DNA of 64,000 nucleotides, from contig CM038221.1 in assembly GCA_021442155.1 (NCBI GenBank), forward strand, positions 79,934,494 to 79,998,493, read 5' to 3'. This DNA is from Cymbidium sinense. Lineage: Eukaryota > Streptophyta > Magnoliopsida > Asparagales > Orchidaceae. This document shows, one piece after another, positions 22,226 through 34,299 of this stretch. A program made the position numbers and the translations under genes. Positions within the stretch are counted from its first letter, which is position 1. Each line of letters opens with the position of its first letter. The notes below the pieces were generated by a model that saw only the letters and a list, made by a program, of their open reading frames with translations, had not been told where the DNA came from and did no database searches.

Positions 22226-25200
22226 ATTAAAAGGATTAGTGGATTTTAATTTATATTTTATTTTGTTTTACTTAATATTTACTTAGCATCAAATTGTTAT
22301 CAAGAGTGGAAAGAGGCTTCACCCTCTTCATCCCTACCCTAAGTTATTTTCTAAAGGCCTGTTATTATGATTTTTGGTTTCTTTTAGTGAATGATTTATT
22401 AAACATTTTTATTAATCCTAGGTTTGGGTTAATCCTACAGAATTCTATTCAAACATGAAAGGCATCTTAAGATTAATTATATTGAATTACTATCACATGG
22501 ATAATATTACATCATTCCTTTTCATCATCAATAGCATGCATATAATATTGAACTTAACATACATATACATGCAATGTACATATGTGTATTTTTGGCACAC
22601 TTGAATGATTATTAATGCATATATTTTTGGTAGAAAAGAGAGATTTTATTCCTTAACTAAGTATACATACACATGTATTAAATATTTAAGCAAATACATG
22701 CCATTGTTACACCAGAGAAGTGAGGTAATCTAAGACCTCCTTGGGGCTACTTAAAGCCTCATGTTTCCATAATGTCTAGACTATATACTTGCTATTTTAA
22801 TACATATAAATATATTCATAAACATAATAATTAAAAGCATGCAAAAGATTGTATATTAGCAAATTTATCTACTCATGTAAAGTAAAGCTCTATCCAAATT
22901 CTAAGACATGTATACATATGAATGAAATTAAGAAAATACATGCCATTATTAATCTAGGGAAGTGAGGTAATATAAGACCTCCATGCGGCTACTTGAAGCT
23001 TCATATTCTCAGAATGTCCAGACTATATACTTGTTAACATTCAAACATATATAAACATACATTTGAATCATGAAAATAGAATAAGCCTTTAACATGTTTA
23101 AAATATAAGCAAATGTATATCACATAGAATATTCATAACCAACATCAATTTAAATCTTCATCATTAGTTTATAATTTTAAAACTAATTTGAGATTTATTA
23201 GTGATAATAGCCATGCCACATAATAAGATTGATTCAACACATGCTACTTACACATATATAACCATATTCACTTGATTCTTTTATTTTAAAACATGAATAC
23301 ATGATACAAATAGCATACAAATTTATAATGATTGAAAAGAAATAATTAAACATTGCCACATAATATATTCAATCACATTAATTCCTAAGGACAATCAAGA
23401 CAAATAAAATTCTTAAAGATTAACCAAATTTATTATGAAGTTTAATTTTGGATTTGAATTATTAAATCCTAAAGAAGAAAAATTGATATTTGGTGTTTTT
23501 CCCCATCCCATGTTAGCGACTTAATGTATTTAAGGAAAATAATTAAGTAAATTTTATGGATTGATTAAGTTCAAATCATTAAGAAATTAATTTAATTTCC
23601 CTTTTGTATGCCTCTTTAGTTTAATTAACTACTCAATCTTGAGCCTCTAATGATATGCCATTGAGAAATTAAATTTTTCAATGCACCTAAAAGGACCTAA
23701 TGCAATTAGGTTTATGATTAAGAGTTAATTAGATTAAGGAAGGATCTAAGTTATGTACTTATATGGTTTTCCCACACCATGGGTTAACCATAAGTTCCAT
23801 AAGGGTCTTTATGTTGCTAAACACATAAACAGAACCCATGAATTGAATTTAAATTAATTGAACCAAATATCATTTTAATTTGAATTTTACTTTATCATTA
23901 ATTACCCAATTAATCCCTAATTAAGCCATGAATTAATTAACCCTCCTATAGAAATATACATAGGAAAATAATTAGAAAAGAGGTCTTAATTATTTCCCCT
24001 CACCATTCCCATTATTAATAGTGATTAATCACCATTAACCATTTAAATTTTTTTTACTATTTAGTATTTTTAATAATTATTAAATTGATTAAGGGGGGTG
24101 ATTAGGATTAGAATTTCAAATTCTTTGAATTACATGGCCAATAAATTTCAAGAAAATTATGGGAGGCAGAGGACATCCCATGGAATTAACCCACCAAATT
24201 TGGAATCAATTGGCCAAATAATTAAGCCTAAACTAAGGTAATTAGCATAAACATTTAATCTTAATTAAGCATTATTCAGTATTCATTGATCAAACATTGG
24301 GGGTTGTATTTTTTATTAATTTCTTTTCTATTTACCCTTTCCAAAATGGTTTATTTGTACTTTTTTGAGTTTTTCTACAATTAGTTATTAATTTTCAAAG
24401 TTCTCACCATTTAATTGCATTTTAATCACCCAATTAATCCCCTAAACCATCAGTGCCATGCAGAAGTTGATGCAACTGTGCTTTCCATGTGGCACCACGG
24501 GATAGGTTATTTGAAATGTTTGACGTGGCAGTTGACTCAACGGTGATAGACATAGTTTAATCCCAGCCTTCCAATCTTAGATCAGATGGCAGAGATTAAT
24601 CTCATGCTTCTTAATGGATTAAATCAGAAAATCTAATGGATTAAATCACGGGTGTCCATTCTAATCATGCAGAATGGACGGTCGATGATCCATCCTCCCC
24701 TAAGCGCCAAAAGATGGACACCATCAGCCTTCCACGGATTAATCCGAGCTCGTTGGAGCTCGTAGGACAATGGGATCAACTCCAAAATGTGCGGGAAGGA
24801 GATCTAAAGAAATTTTACATTGAAAAACTCGTGCAATCATAATTTACTTCACAAAAGACCAATACCTAGAAGAAAATCTATGATTTGCTAGAGTTTTACC
24901 TCATCAGAGCTAAAGATCAGTAGTCTATAGACAGAGGTAGCTTCTTCTAAAGAGGTGAAGCCCTGTTGAGAAGATCTTGAGTAGCCTTCCCACTGATTCC
25001 TCTGTGGATGAAGCACCACCGTGAAACTCATCGGAGTTGGTCTTGGAGTGCCTTCCAGTGATCAAATTAATAAGGGATCGATTCATTTTGACTTGCCGGA
25101 GTGAGGGGAAGGTGTGGAAAGAGTTAATTTGAGTTTGGTGGAGTTTTGGTAAGGTTGGATGGATGGGGCTCTTAGTTTTGAATGGTGGTTGGTCTCACTA

Positions 25201-27199
25201 GCGATGGAGAGCACTAGGGATTAGGGAAAGGTTTAGGACTACTTGGAATGATGTGAGGAAGCTCTGTGTAAAGTTTGAATGGATGGTGAGGAGAATACCT
25301 TTCTCCCCAATTGAACTAAGGGTTGAGATTAGCTTAGCCTTTGGCAGTCATCCAGACAGGGTTGGTGGCCAGACATGGCAGGGACTACAGAGGTGGAGGT
25401 GCTTGAGAGGCTGAGGTAGTGGCATGGGCTGGCATGGGGTGTACCTCCTCCTCCAAGTGAACCAATGGTGTGCCATGGGTGAACACACCCTCTTATGACC
25501 CAAGTCTGAACCCAATAGCCTTGGGTCAGGTTGGGTCAGTGGTCCTACTATCCAAGAAGGGTTAAAGGTGGCTGTCAAGGCTTGGGGAGTGGGTGAACCC
25601 CTCTAAATGGGGATTTTATCCCATTTGGATGGATTTTTCAAGGGTTTTGACCCAAATAAAGTTCACCATGGGTTTGGTCCACTTGGGCTGGCCCATGGTG
25701 ACCCAAGGATGAGTCATGCCAAGTTTGGTTGGATTTGGACTTGGTTTGGATTAGTTTAGTTCAATTTGACCCATATGGGTCAAATAGGGTTCAATTGGGT
25801 TATGTTGACCCATTGGTCAAATTGGGTCAAACCAAATGTTTGGGTATGTTCAAATGATCATTTGGAATGTATTGGTGCAATTGGTTTGGTTCAATTTGAA
25901 GTGGATTTGATTTTGACTCATATGGGTTAATTTGGGTTAAATAGGCTAAGTTGACCAATTTGGTCAAATTGGCCAAATTGGCTTGCATGGAGGGTTGGTT
26001 TAGGTTCAATTGATCATTTGAGAATGATTGTAGGTGGTGGTTTGAATCATTTTGAATTATGGAAGGATTTGGTTCAATTGAACCCTTTAGGTCAATTTGG
26101 CTAAAGGGGTCAGTTGGGTTTGGTTGATCAAATTGGGTTCAATTAAAGATTGGATCATATTTAATAATCAATTTTTGATTGACTAGGGCATTGGTTTTAA
26201 TCAATTGGGTTTAGGATTTGATTTGGCTTAATTTGGCCCTTTTGGTCAAATTGGGTCAACTTGGGTCAAGAGACTAAATTGGCTTGGTTTGGTTTAGTTG
26301 GTGGTTGAATCATGTTCAATAATCAATTTATGATTTATGGGCATCATTGATTTCAACTAATTGAGTTGTAATGAGATTTGGTTCATTTTGGTCCATATGG
26401 GTTAATTGGGTCAACTTGGATCATGTGATCAAATTGGTTTGGTTTGACCCAATTGATTGCAATTGGACCATCAAGGATGACCAACAATCATTATAGAGGA
26501 GATTGGATGGGTATTCAATCCAATTTGGGTTGGATTGAAGTTTGAGTCAATTTGGTGATTTAGGCCACTTTGGGTCAAGTGGACCAATTGGGTTGATTGA
26601 GTTGAATTGGTGGAATTGGGTGTTGAGAAAGGTTCAATGATGAATTTAGGGTTGATTGGTGGCCTTGATTGCAATTGATTTCAGTTTGATTGGATCTTGG
26701 TTCATTTGGATCTCTTGGGTAACTTGGGTTGATTGGATTCATTTGGTTTGATTGGTTTGATTGTAAGTGTTGGAGGGGGTTGAACTAGTCTATTGAATGG
26801 TTAGAGTGCTTTTGTGAAAATTAATTTAGGTTTAGTTTGCTTGAATGCATTTAAGGTTGGATCCATAGGATGATGGTGGAATTAACTTAGGTTTAGGACT
26901 AAGTTAGTTTGGCTTGGAGATTGGATAGGATACAAAATCCAATTGAGGTTGGTTGTGTTGGTTTAAGGTTGGTTTTGGATGGGTGGACAAGCATGGGTTT
27001 TTGTTTAGGCCATAGGATAGAACCTATTTACTTAGGGTATAACCTAAGCTTAGGGTATGCCTTCCTAAGTCTCTAGGCTTGGGTTTAGTATTCCTTTAAC
27101 CACTAAAAGTGTCTTATTACTAAGGAAATCCAAATTCCTAGAGGCTTCCTAAGTCTAAGATGGGAAGGATGAGTCCTCACTCCAAAAGTCAGATCAACA
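22226..27199 (-). mobile_element. Minus-strand gypsy LTR (element B), truncated at its 3' side
   Basis: It starts on the minus strand at 27199 with TGTTGATCTGACTTTTGGAG, matching the LTR starts at 10541 and 6366. It then runs through a TTGAC/GTCAA-rich stretch (25640-26780), a GC-richer block (24480-25600), AT-rich DNA and two copies of the ~90-bp repeat block (22700-22790, 22950-23035). It stops at 22226 against the LINE, at a point equivalent to about 59560 in G. The next base to the right (27200) is H's pol on the other strand, so B is a 5' or solo LTR inserted into H. Short antisense ORFs across it are not genes. Confidence 0.75.
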
Positions 27200-27430
27200 C
27201 CTGTCAAATGTTGTTTGGACATCTAGTACATTAGTCAATGATTTTATTACAATTTGAGATTACATTTATTCATCAACATGCTATAAAGGGTCAAGTTGTA
27301 GCTGACTTCTTAGCAACTCATCCTCTACCCAAAGGTTCCCCTTTGAATGATGATCTTCCAGATGAACAAATCATGAGGTTAAAAAAATAAACCTAATGCC
27401 ACTTAGAAATTATACTTTGATGATGTAGCA
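27200..27430 (+). pseudogene. Element H RNase H tether and start of second RNase H
   Basis: After a short lead-in containing ..FGHLVH the frame gives SMILLQFEITFIHQHAIKGQ, then VVADFLATHPLPKGSPLNDD, then LPDEQIM. A few bases later come YFDDVASSKKNEE. These are the end of the RNase H/tether region and the first line of the archaeal-type RNase H. The rest of that RNase H is missing: the sequence jumps within about 40 bp to its last segment, IVDSLAMLVKEIK. The RT is absent because B begins at 27199. Confidence 0.8.
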
Positions 27431-27439
27431 TCATCGAAG

Positions 27440-28870
27440 AAGAATGAAGAATAATTCTATAGTAGATTCTTTAGCTATGCTTGTTAAAGAAATTAAATGT
27501 TTAGAAAAAAAATCTATATAGAGGTCCAAAATCAATAGATCCTATATTAAAAAAATTGAAATGTAAAGGAAATCCACTCTTATTGAAGGTCAAGAAGAAT
27601 GTGATTAGACAACCATTCATTAAGTATTTAAGTGAGGAGAGGCTTCTTGAGGACAAGTCATTAGTAAATAAAATTAAGAAATGTGTCTTATATTTTGCAT
27701 TATTAAAAAATGTGTTGTATTGTAGGTCATTTGATCAAATGTGGCTATGTTATTTGGATAAACAATAAGCCCATAAGATTATGACTGAAGTATATTTTGG
27801 ATTATGTGACACTCACCAATTTGGACATAAAATGAAATTAAAATTAAAATAGTTGGAACCTATTATCCTTCGATGTTAAATTGCAGCATAGAAATTGCAC
27901 ATCATTATCATCAATGCTAAATATATGGTGTGGTATTACATCAGCCACTAGTGAATTACATCCAACAATTACCTCTTGGCCCTTTGAGAGTTGAGGTACT
28001 AACGTCATAGGGCCTATTGATCCTCCATCATCAAAAGGGCATCATTTTATATTAGCTGCAACTGATTACTTTTTTATATGGGCTAGGCGATTCCACTAAA
28101 AGAAGTGAAAGTATATCATGTGCTTAAATTCTTTCAGATTAATATCATATATCATTTTGGTGTTCCTCACCAAATCATATATGGTAATGTTCCATCATTT
28201 AAATCACTAAAATAAATCACTTTATAGCTAGTCATAAAATTAATTGGAGATATTCAACTATCTATTACTCTAAGGTAAATGGAATGGCTGAAGCATTTAA
28301 CAAGACTCTTGGATGAATTCTAAAAAAGGTACTTCATGAAAATAAATGTCAATGACATGAAAAGTTAGTTGAATCCTTATGGGCCTATCAAAACACATAT
28401 AAAACACCAACTCAATATATACCATATGCTTTGATTTATGAAATTGAAGGTATTCTTCCATTGGAAGTACAACTATCTTCTTTAAAGATAGAAATTAATA
28501 ACAATATTACAGTAGATTAGAATCATAACTTCGACTAGAGGAACTTGAGAGTCTTGAAAGAAAACATCTAAAAGCCCAATAAGACCTTGAACTTTACCAA
28601 TCATGTATGGTTCAAGCTCTTGATAAATTAGTTCATCCTAGAACTTTTTAAGTAGGAGACTTGGCCTTGGTTCTTAAATGGCTAAGTTTATCTCATTGCA
28701 AGATCGGTAGCAAATTTGAACCAACAAGTGAAGGACTGTTCATTGTGGAGAAAATCTATGATGGAAGTTCTTATCAATTGATAACATGAAATGGTGAACG
28801 TCCATTGTGGCCTATTAATGGACATTACTTAAAAAAATTATGTATGAAATGTACTTTAGTTTTAAAAGTG
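27440..28870 (+). pseudogene. Element H integrase (Ty3/gypsy), decayed
   Basis: The frame opens with IVDSLAMLVKEIK (end of RNase H). The N-terminal integrase region follows, with SFDQMWLCYLDKQ then AHKIMTEVYFGLC near 27730-27810. The catalytic core has GTNVIGPIDPPSSKGHHFIL (27995-28055) and a readable WAYQNTYKTPTQ segment near 28380. The C-terminal part has DLELYQSCMVQALDKLVHPR, then VGDLALVLKW and KFEPTSEGLFIVEKIYDG (28580-28760). The first catalytic Asp is Asn (AAC, 28001-28003). Stops and frameshifts are frequent. The C-terminal part matches A closely, so A and H are one family. Confidence 0.85.
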
Positions 28871-29620
28871 ATGATCAATTAAATTATGTTTATATTTATT
28901 TTTACAATTTATTAACCTCCAAATAGTGTTTCTTTTAAATTTGGTTTTGTCCAATCTGTCTTAGACCCTTGCAAATTTCCTCATGTTCTTCTAGGCATAA
29001 TTTTTTCACTCATAGGTTCAGAGCAAGTCCTTCGTGGCACCATTCCTACTATTCATAGAATAGGATTAAGTCACTAAGACTCCTTTCCTATCAAATAGAT
29101 TATTTAGGTTAGGAATAAGTCATCAAGACCCCTTTCCTCCCTTTAGTTGTTTAAGTTGGATTAACCCCATTAAAGGCCCTATCTTAATAATTAACTAATT
29201 AGGAGTAAGTCTCTTAGTAGGCATCCTTTCAAATGACAAGGATAGGATTAAGTCACCAAGACCCCTTCCCTTAACCTAAGCTATCTAGGTTAGATTAAGC
29301 TATTAACTCTTTCATAATAGCTAATATATAGAAGTAAACGTCTCAGTAAGCATTCCTTCTAAAAGAAAGGATATGATTAACTCACCGAGACCCTTTCCTA
29401 TCAAATAGATTATAAGTTTAGGATTAAATCATCAAGACCCCTTTTCTACTCATCAAAATTTGAGGTTTAGGATTAAGTCATTAAAGACCTTTTTTCTCAT
29501 TGTAGTGATCGCTCAGAAAAAATACCATTAAGGATGCTCCATCTTTATTAGGATGGGTAAGAGTAAGTTTTTCATGAGGCATATTAAAATATATTCAACC
29601 AGATTTCCCCAAATAGGGTT
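28871..29620 (+). repeat. Post-integrase spacer of element H with degenerate tandem repeats
   Basis: Repeated blocks contain GGATTAAGTCA(C/T)(C/T)AAGAC then CCCTTTCCT, a TCTAGGTTAGGATTAA block, CCATTAAAGGCCC, and GAGTAAGT.TCT.AGTAGGCA, with a spacing of roughly 90-130 bp. The same set in the same order is found downstream of A's integrase on the minus strand (6600-7900). No protein is encoded. Confidence 0.68.
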
Positions 29621-30480
29621 TATTTAGATCTGGTTTCTACTTCTTCTGAATGCAAACCTTCATAGTTAACTGTGCCTCTTATCATAGTAAGAGAGCACTC
29701 TTGATTAAGGTTGAAAATAAACATATCTTTGAGATATAAATTTGTGTCTAGTGGTGTGTGTGATATGGCATAGATGACTTTCTAAGGGAATATGAGAATA
29801 GTCCCGATCAAGATCCCATGGTTCCATCATCTCTGGTCTTCATTAATCTAATCTACCAACACCAAAGGGCTATCCATAGTCTCCAATGAGTCTGATTAGC
29901 AATCATGGGTTGCCACATCTTAGATATCCCGAGTAGACTTGAGGTTTAGCATAGGGGTGTTTGCATGGCTAACGTATAGGTTAGATTTACCCCCCTTGGA
30001 ATGTCAGCAGAGTGTTCACAGGGAAAATGTATAGATTGGACTTATATTTTTGGAATGCCAATAGGGTGTTATGCTTACATTGCAAGCATGGATCAGACAT
30101 ATATCAATTAAAATGATAGATTGGACTTACATACCCTTTGGAATGCCATATTTTAAGGGTTATTTGCATGGTGAATGGGTAGTTTGGTACATCAATTCAA
30201 AAGCTAGTAAATATAATGGTGTTCACATGATGAATGAATTATAGAGCACTCTCATGATGAATAAATAAAAGACTGGGCTTTCATCCCTTTGGAATGCCAA
30301 AATTATAGGGTTTGGTGTTGTTCTTGCATTACAAGAATAGGTCAGACTTACATCAATTAAAAAGCTGTTAGAGTGTTCTCTTGACAAACACATGGGTTGG
30401 AGTTACATCCCTTTAGAATGCTAAGTTTATATAGGTCTTCACATTATGAACAAATTATATGGCATTCACATGGAAAATAT
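29621..30480 (+). repeat. Degenerate repeats with CCCTTTGGAATGCCA core
   Basis: At least five blocks (near 29993, 30050, 30138, 30288 and 30410) carry ACTTACAT.CCCTTTGGAATGC followed by a (TAGGG)TGTT..CACATGATGAA-like tail and GGTCAGACTTACATCAATTA. Spacing is irregular, 57-150 bp. The first 300 bp (29621-29940) show no repeat and no gene that I recognise. Confidence 0.6.
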
Positions 30481-30487
30481 TAATAGT

Positions 30488-31090
30488 TTATTCTGCGGGA
30501 TGGTGCCTCAGTGCTAGAAGTATGGTGCCTAGGCACTATAAAGGGGAGCATCTTTGCGTTGTAGACCATGATGCCTAGGCATTATTAGGATGGCACCTCA
30601 GCACTGGGAAATCAACACCATGACACTATAGTAGAGATTTATATTTAAGATCTTGAGAAGCCAGTGCAGAACTGCCAAAAATAATACCACGATGCTGTAG
30701 CATAGAAGATATATAAAAGATATTTGAAAGTAGATTGAAAAATTAACCAATGCCCAAACATTGACTATGTAACACCACGACGTCAGTCAAAAGACCATTC
30801 AAATGGGTTGACAGGTCGGCAGAAACATTTAATTGATAAGATAAACATTTACAAGTGTTACAGTGTTGAGTCAGAGGGTTATGGGTCTACATCAATATTT
30901 GACACACTTTTCAATTCTGATCAGTTACATAATTAATAATAATAAATGCTCTTTTTAATCAGTACTGTAATAGCTTTGACCAGTTGGCTAGCCTAGGCTA
31001 CATGTGAAGCATTGTGGCACTAAATTCTTATTCTAGAACCCGAGAGGTTAGCGCATTATCACTATTAATGTAGCATCATGGTATTATGTT
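30488..31090 (+). repeat. GTGC/GCAC palindrome-rich tract, left part
   Basis: Short dyad-symmetric motifs recur: GGTGCCTCAGTGCTA, GGTGCCTAGGCACTA, ATGCCTAGGCATTA, GGCACCTCAGCACTG, CACCATGACACTATAG, CCACGATGCTGTAGCAT, and GTGGCACTA near 31013. TGCCTAGGCA is a perfect 10-bp palindrome and occurs twice. The same vocabulary resumes after the ORF at 31208-31995, so the tract flanks that ORF on both sides. Confidence 0.7.
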
Positions 31091-31207
31091 TGGTTTATAA
31101 ATAGACCCTTTGTGCTGCAAATTTTTTATTCAGCAGTCTTCTTTCTATACAAAAACTTTAGAGCTTTCTTTTTCTCAACCTTTTTTTCTCATGCTATAAA
31201 AGCAATC

Positions 31208-31995
31208 ATGCCACCCAAAAGACTTGCTAGCAAGAGGAGGGTAACTTTGAGCAATGCTAATAGGTTTATTAGCATGGAAGTAGAGGAGTGGTACCAATAT
31301 GCCCTCATTCATAAGCACCTCATTCTAGAGAGAAGTTTACATAATCTTAGTGGGAGTGTGGAGAGGGTCATCATTGAACGAGGATGGGAGAAGCTATCTT
31401 ATGAAAGTAGCTCTTGCATTGCTCCTGTGGTGTGGAAGTTCTTCACCAATGTGAAGTAGCACTAAGATAATAGAGTTCTTGTATGGGAAAATTAGTAAGT
31501 TTTGATAGTGTTGTCATTAATGCATATTACAAGCTACATAATGTAGATATGTCAATATTTCCTATTATAATGATCATCTCGATTTTGATAAGTCTTTAGT
31601 TTTCTCACTAGTAGAAATGCCAATATTCAATGAAAATGGTGGGTTAAAAGGATCATCAATTTTTCTGCCGCCAGCTTAGCGTAGAGTCTAAGGCTTGACA
31701 CTATTTCATTTTTTCCAAGTTGGTGCCCACTAGTAATATCAGTTAGGTGAATAAGAACAATGTCATTTTGAATTTTTCTATTCAAAAAGGCTTTACTATA
31801 TATATAAGAAATATTATTTATAATTCTATTTATAATATATTTATGGGTAATACTGCTATAATATACTATCTTCCTTCTCTCATTTATGATTTATGTGCTG
31901 TGGCGGGTGTGTTTGGGGAACATGATAAAGAAGTTTTTTATTCAAATGGCTCTTCTAATGAAAAGGATAGTTGGGGGATTTGGGTCGAGGTTTGA
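31208..31995 (+). pseudogene. PF20167-like 'putative plant transposon protein' ORF, decayed
   Basis: The ATG at 31208 opens MPPKRLASKRRVTLSNANRF, a short basic start. ISMEVEEWYQYALIHKHLIL then ERSLHN follow, and then VERVIIERGWEKLSYE and VVWKFFTNVK before a stop at 31457. After a degraded ~300 bp the later hallmark IIYYLPSLIYDLCAVAGV appears (about 31855-31910). The F(I/V)S.EAEE(W/R), ERGWE and P.LI..LC..AGV motifs are those of a family annotated only as a plant transposon protein, found in gypsy-type elements; its function is not known. It lies downstream of H's integrase in the same orientation. It may instead belong to another inserted element. Confidence 0.62.
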
Positions 31996-32545
31996 GGTGG
32001 GGAAAGTTCACATGCCCCACAACCTCGATCCCAATCCTCCAAAACCTTAAACAAGCAACTCTAAGAAATTAGAGGAGAATTCTTGGACTTAAAGAAAAAG
32101 GTTGGCAAGAGTAGTTGTAGGTAAGTGGCATTGGAAAAGAATTTTGACTATCATATGGATTAATAGTAGAAATAAGTTTCTTATATGGCCGAGTTAAACT
32201 CAACATTAGTTTATTTGTTTAAAAATTATAGCTTTATGGGTCTCGGTCAGGATTATTTTTCTATGATGCCTCAATATCTATCTTTTGTAAGCACCCCACA
32301 GGCGTAGGAAGGTGAACAAGAGGAGAATGAATATAATTACTAGTCCCCCTCCCCACCCCACACCACACCAACCCTTTTCTTTTATTTTAATTTTTTCTTT
32401 TTTATACAATTTATGTAATCATTTTTAATTTTTAATAAATATATTTTTGTTTCTCATGTTTATGTATTTCTATGTATATGTCCTAATGTTTGTCATCTAA
32501 AAGCTCTAGGATTTAAAATAATGAAAATTTTCTAACTTTAAATGA
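31996..32545 (+). other. Non-coding 3' side of the PF20167-like ORF
   Basis: Immediately after the ORF there is readable but stop-interrupted sequence (for example a GEEDYFSMMP-like segment near 32240-32270 and a C-rich CCCCCTCCCCACCCCACACC at about 32345-32364). It may be the decayed end of the same protein. Beyond 32380 it is AT-rich with nothing recognisable. Confidence 0.35.
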
Positions 32546-34180
32546 TATTAAGGTAGTAGTGCCTTAGCGCTAAGAATACAATGCTTAGGCATTACTAGCC
32601 TATAGGACATAAGTTTAAAACATAAAAAGGCCGCGCATTGTGATACTCTTGAAAGAAAAAAAATTATATATAGCCCAAGAGTCTAGCATTGTGGCACTCA
32701 ATATGTTGTGTTATAGTGCTCTTAGGAGAAACTTCTTATTGTTCTAAATGACAGGTCAGCGCTGCAGCGCCTAATGTTTGACGTGACTGCTAAGTAGATA
32801 AGACTTAGATTTTTAATTTAGTGAGATCAATATTCCAAGTGTCCGAAATCATAAAATTAATATAGTGTCATGATGCTTAAGGGATTGCATCGTAGCGCTA
32901 TGACTATATGTATTTCTCCTGCAAACATTAGACCCAGTGCTTTAATGCTTGACCCATAGTGCCATGACATTATTTTATTAGTGCCTAAGATTTAATAATT
33001 TTTGGAAAAATTTTAAATTTTGACAACGTAGCTCCTTACAGTGCTAGATTTCACAATTTTAATGCATTACCCTTGCTCCTGATCAAAGTTCAATAGAGGA
33101 AGGATTTTATTTCACACTAGTATCAAGTTCGATAGTAGAATAGACTTCAGGATGTAGCACCTCGATGTTAGGAAAATAATGCTATGGCATTATTTTAAAG
33201 ATGGGGAAATCAAGATCTTAACACTGCGGCACTAAAATACAGTGCCACAGTGCTACAAGAATGATACCTAAACTTGAGAGCTTAGTTCCATGGAACCTCA
33301 GTGCTACAGGATGGACCATAAACAATTTCATTTTTGAGAGCTTAGTTCCTTAATGATGGACCTCGACATCGAGGCACCGCTGAATAGGAACTCTATTTTG
33401 AACCAAATTCTTGAAGAAATTTATAAGCTTTAATAAAAAGTTTGGAAACATAACATTTTAGCAATGATAATTTTTTATGTATTGAGTGCAAACACACTCT
33501 TCTCCTTTGTTCTGGATACAAGATCAATGGAGGGAGAGTTTTTCTTCTCAAGTTGAAATCAAGTTCAACGGCAGAGGCTTTCAGATTTCAAGATTTTAAG
33601 ATTTTTCACTCGGATCAAAGATTGATCCCATTTTACTTCTCACCAGATCCCAGATCGACAGTGAAATCTCTTAAATTTTCCTTTTAGAGATAACATTGAA
33701 AAAAAAAAGCATTTCCAAAAAGTTTTACCTGGAATCAATAGTAGTAGGTTTCGATCTTATCTTGTCCATGAGGAGAATCCTCTTGTGTAGCAGTAAAAAA
33801 GCACATTATTGAGAATGCATAGGATTAAGAGAAAGAATAGGGCAGGTGGATTAGACGAAGAGTGAGGGAAAAAGAAGAAGAAAAAGATTTGGGGTTATTC
33901 TCCCTTTTTTATAGAGGGTTTCCCACCATTAGGGCTTTTTTTTTCTCCATAACTGATCCCCCTGCTCCCCCTTGGGTGGTTATTTTTGCTAGTGTAGGAA
34001 TGATAGTTTTTTTATTTTTAAAACTAAAGGTTGTCATGCCAGCACCTCAGCACTGACATCACAGTGATATGGTGTTGTATTAATTAAGTAGGCAACCGTT
34101 GGGGGCCAGTTGAGTTTCTAGATTCTATAAAGCAGTGATAATAACTAGGCACTGCGATTGTAGTACCATGGTGCCCTAAG
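32546..34180 (+). repeat. GTGC/GCAC palindrome-rich tract, right part
   Basis: More than fifteen short dyad motifs occur, including AGTGCCTTAGCGCTAAG, ATGCTTAGGCATTA, GCGCTGCAGCGC (32759-32770, a perfect 12-bp palindrome), GTGTCATGATGCTTAAG, AGTGCCACAGTGCTAC, CCTCGACATCGAGG and AGCACCTCAGCACTG. Between 33400 and 34020 they are replaced by ordinary AT-rich sequence with direct repeats of AGATC/GATCAA. No protein is convincing; the frame at 33862-34056 is low-complexity. Confidence 0.7.
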
Positions 34181-34267
34181 CCAGGATGTTTAATTTATTT
34201 CATTTTTTAAATTCAAATAATTTTTTTAATAATGTGTCATATGAATTGGACTTGATGCTTTCATTGC

Positions 34268-34287
34268 TTATTTATTTATTTATTTAT
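34268..34287. repeat. (TTTA)n microsatellite
   Basis: Five TTTA units. It lies at the tail-to-tail junction between plus-strand element H and minus-strand element C. Confidence 0.85.
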
Positions 34288-34299
34288 GATTATATGTAG

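Noticed and set aside
25348..26674. Several short minus-strand frames rich in Asn, Pro, Thr and Leu
   Set aside because: They translate the TTGAC/GTCAA-rich LTR sequence; similar frames appear in other LTR copies without conserved protein sequence.
31747..31850. Start of the 82-codon frame at 31747 as a new gene
   Set aside because: The N-terminal part is AT-rich filler; only its C-terminal half matches the PF20167-like protein, so the ATG is incidental and the frame is a remnant of the ORF begun at 31208.
33862..34056. 64-codon plus-strand frame starting MREKEEEKDLG
   Set aside because: Low-complexity start, Phe/Val-rich end, no family resemblance, and it lies within the repeat-rich tract.
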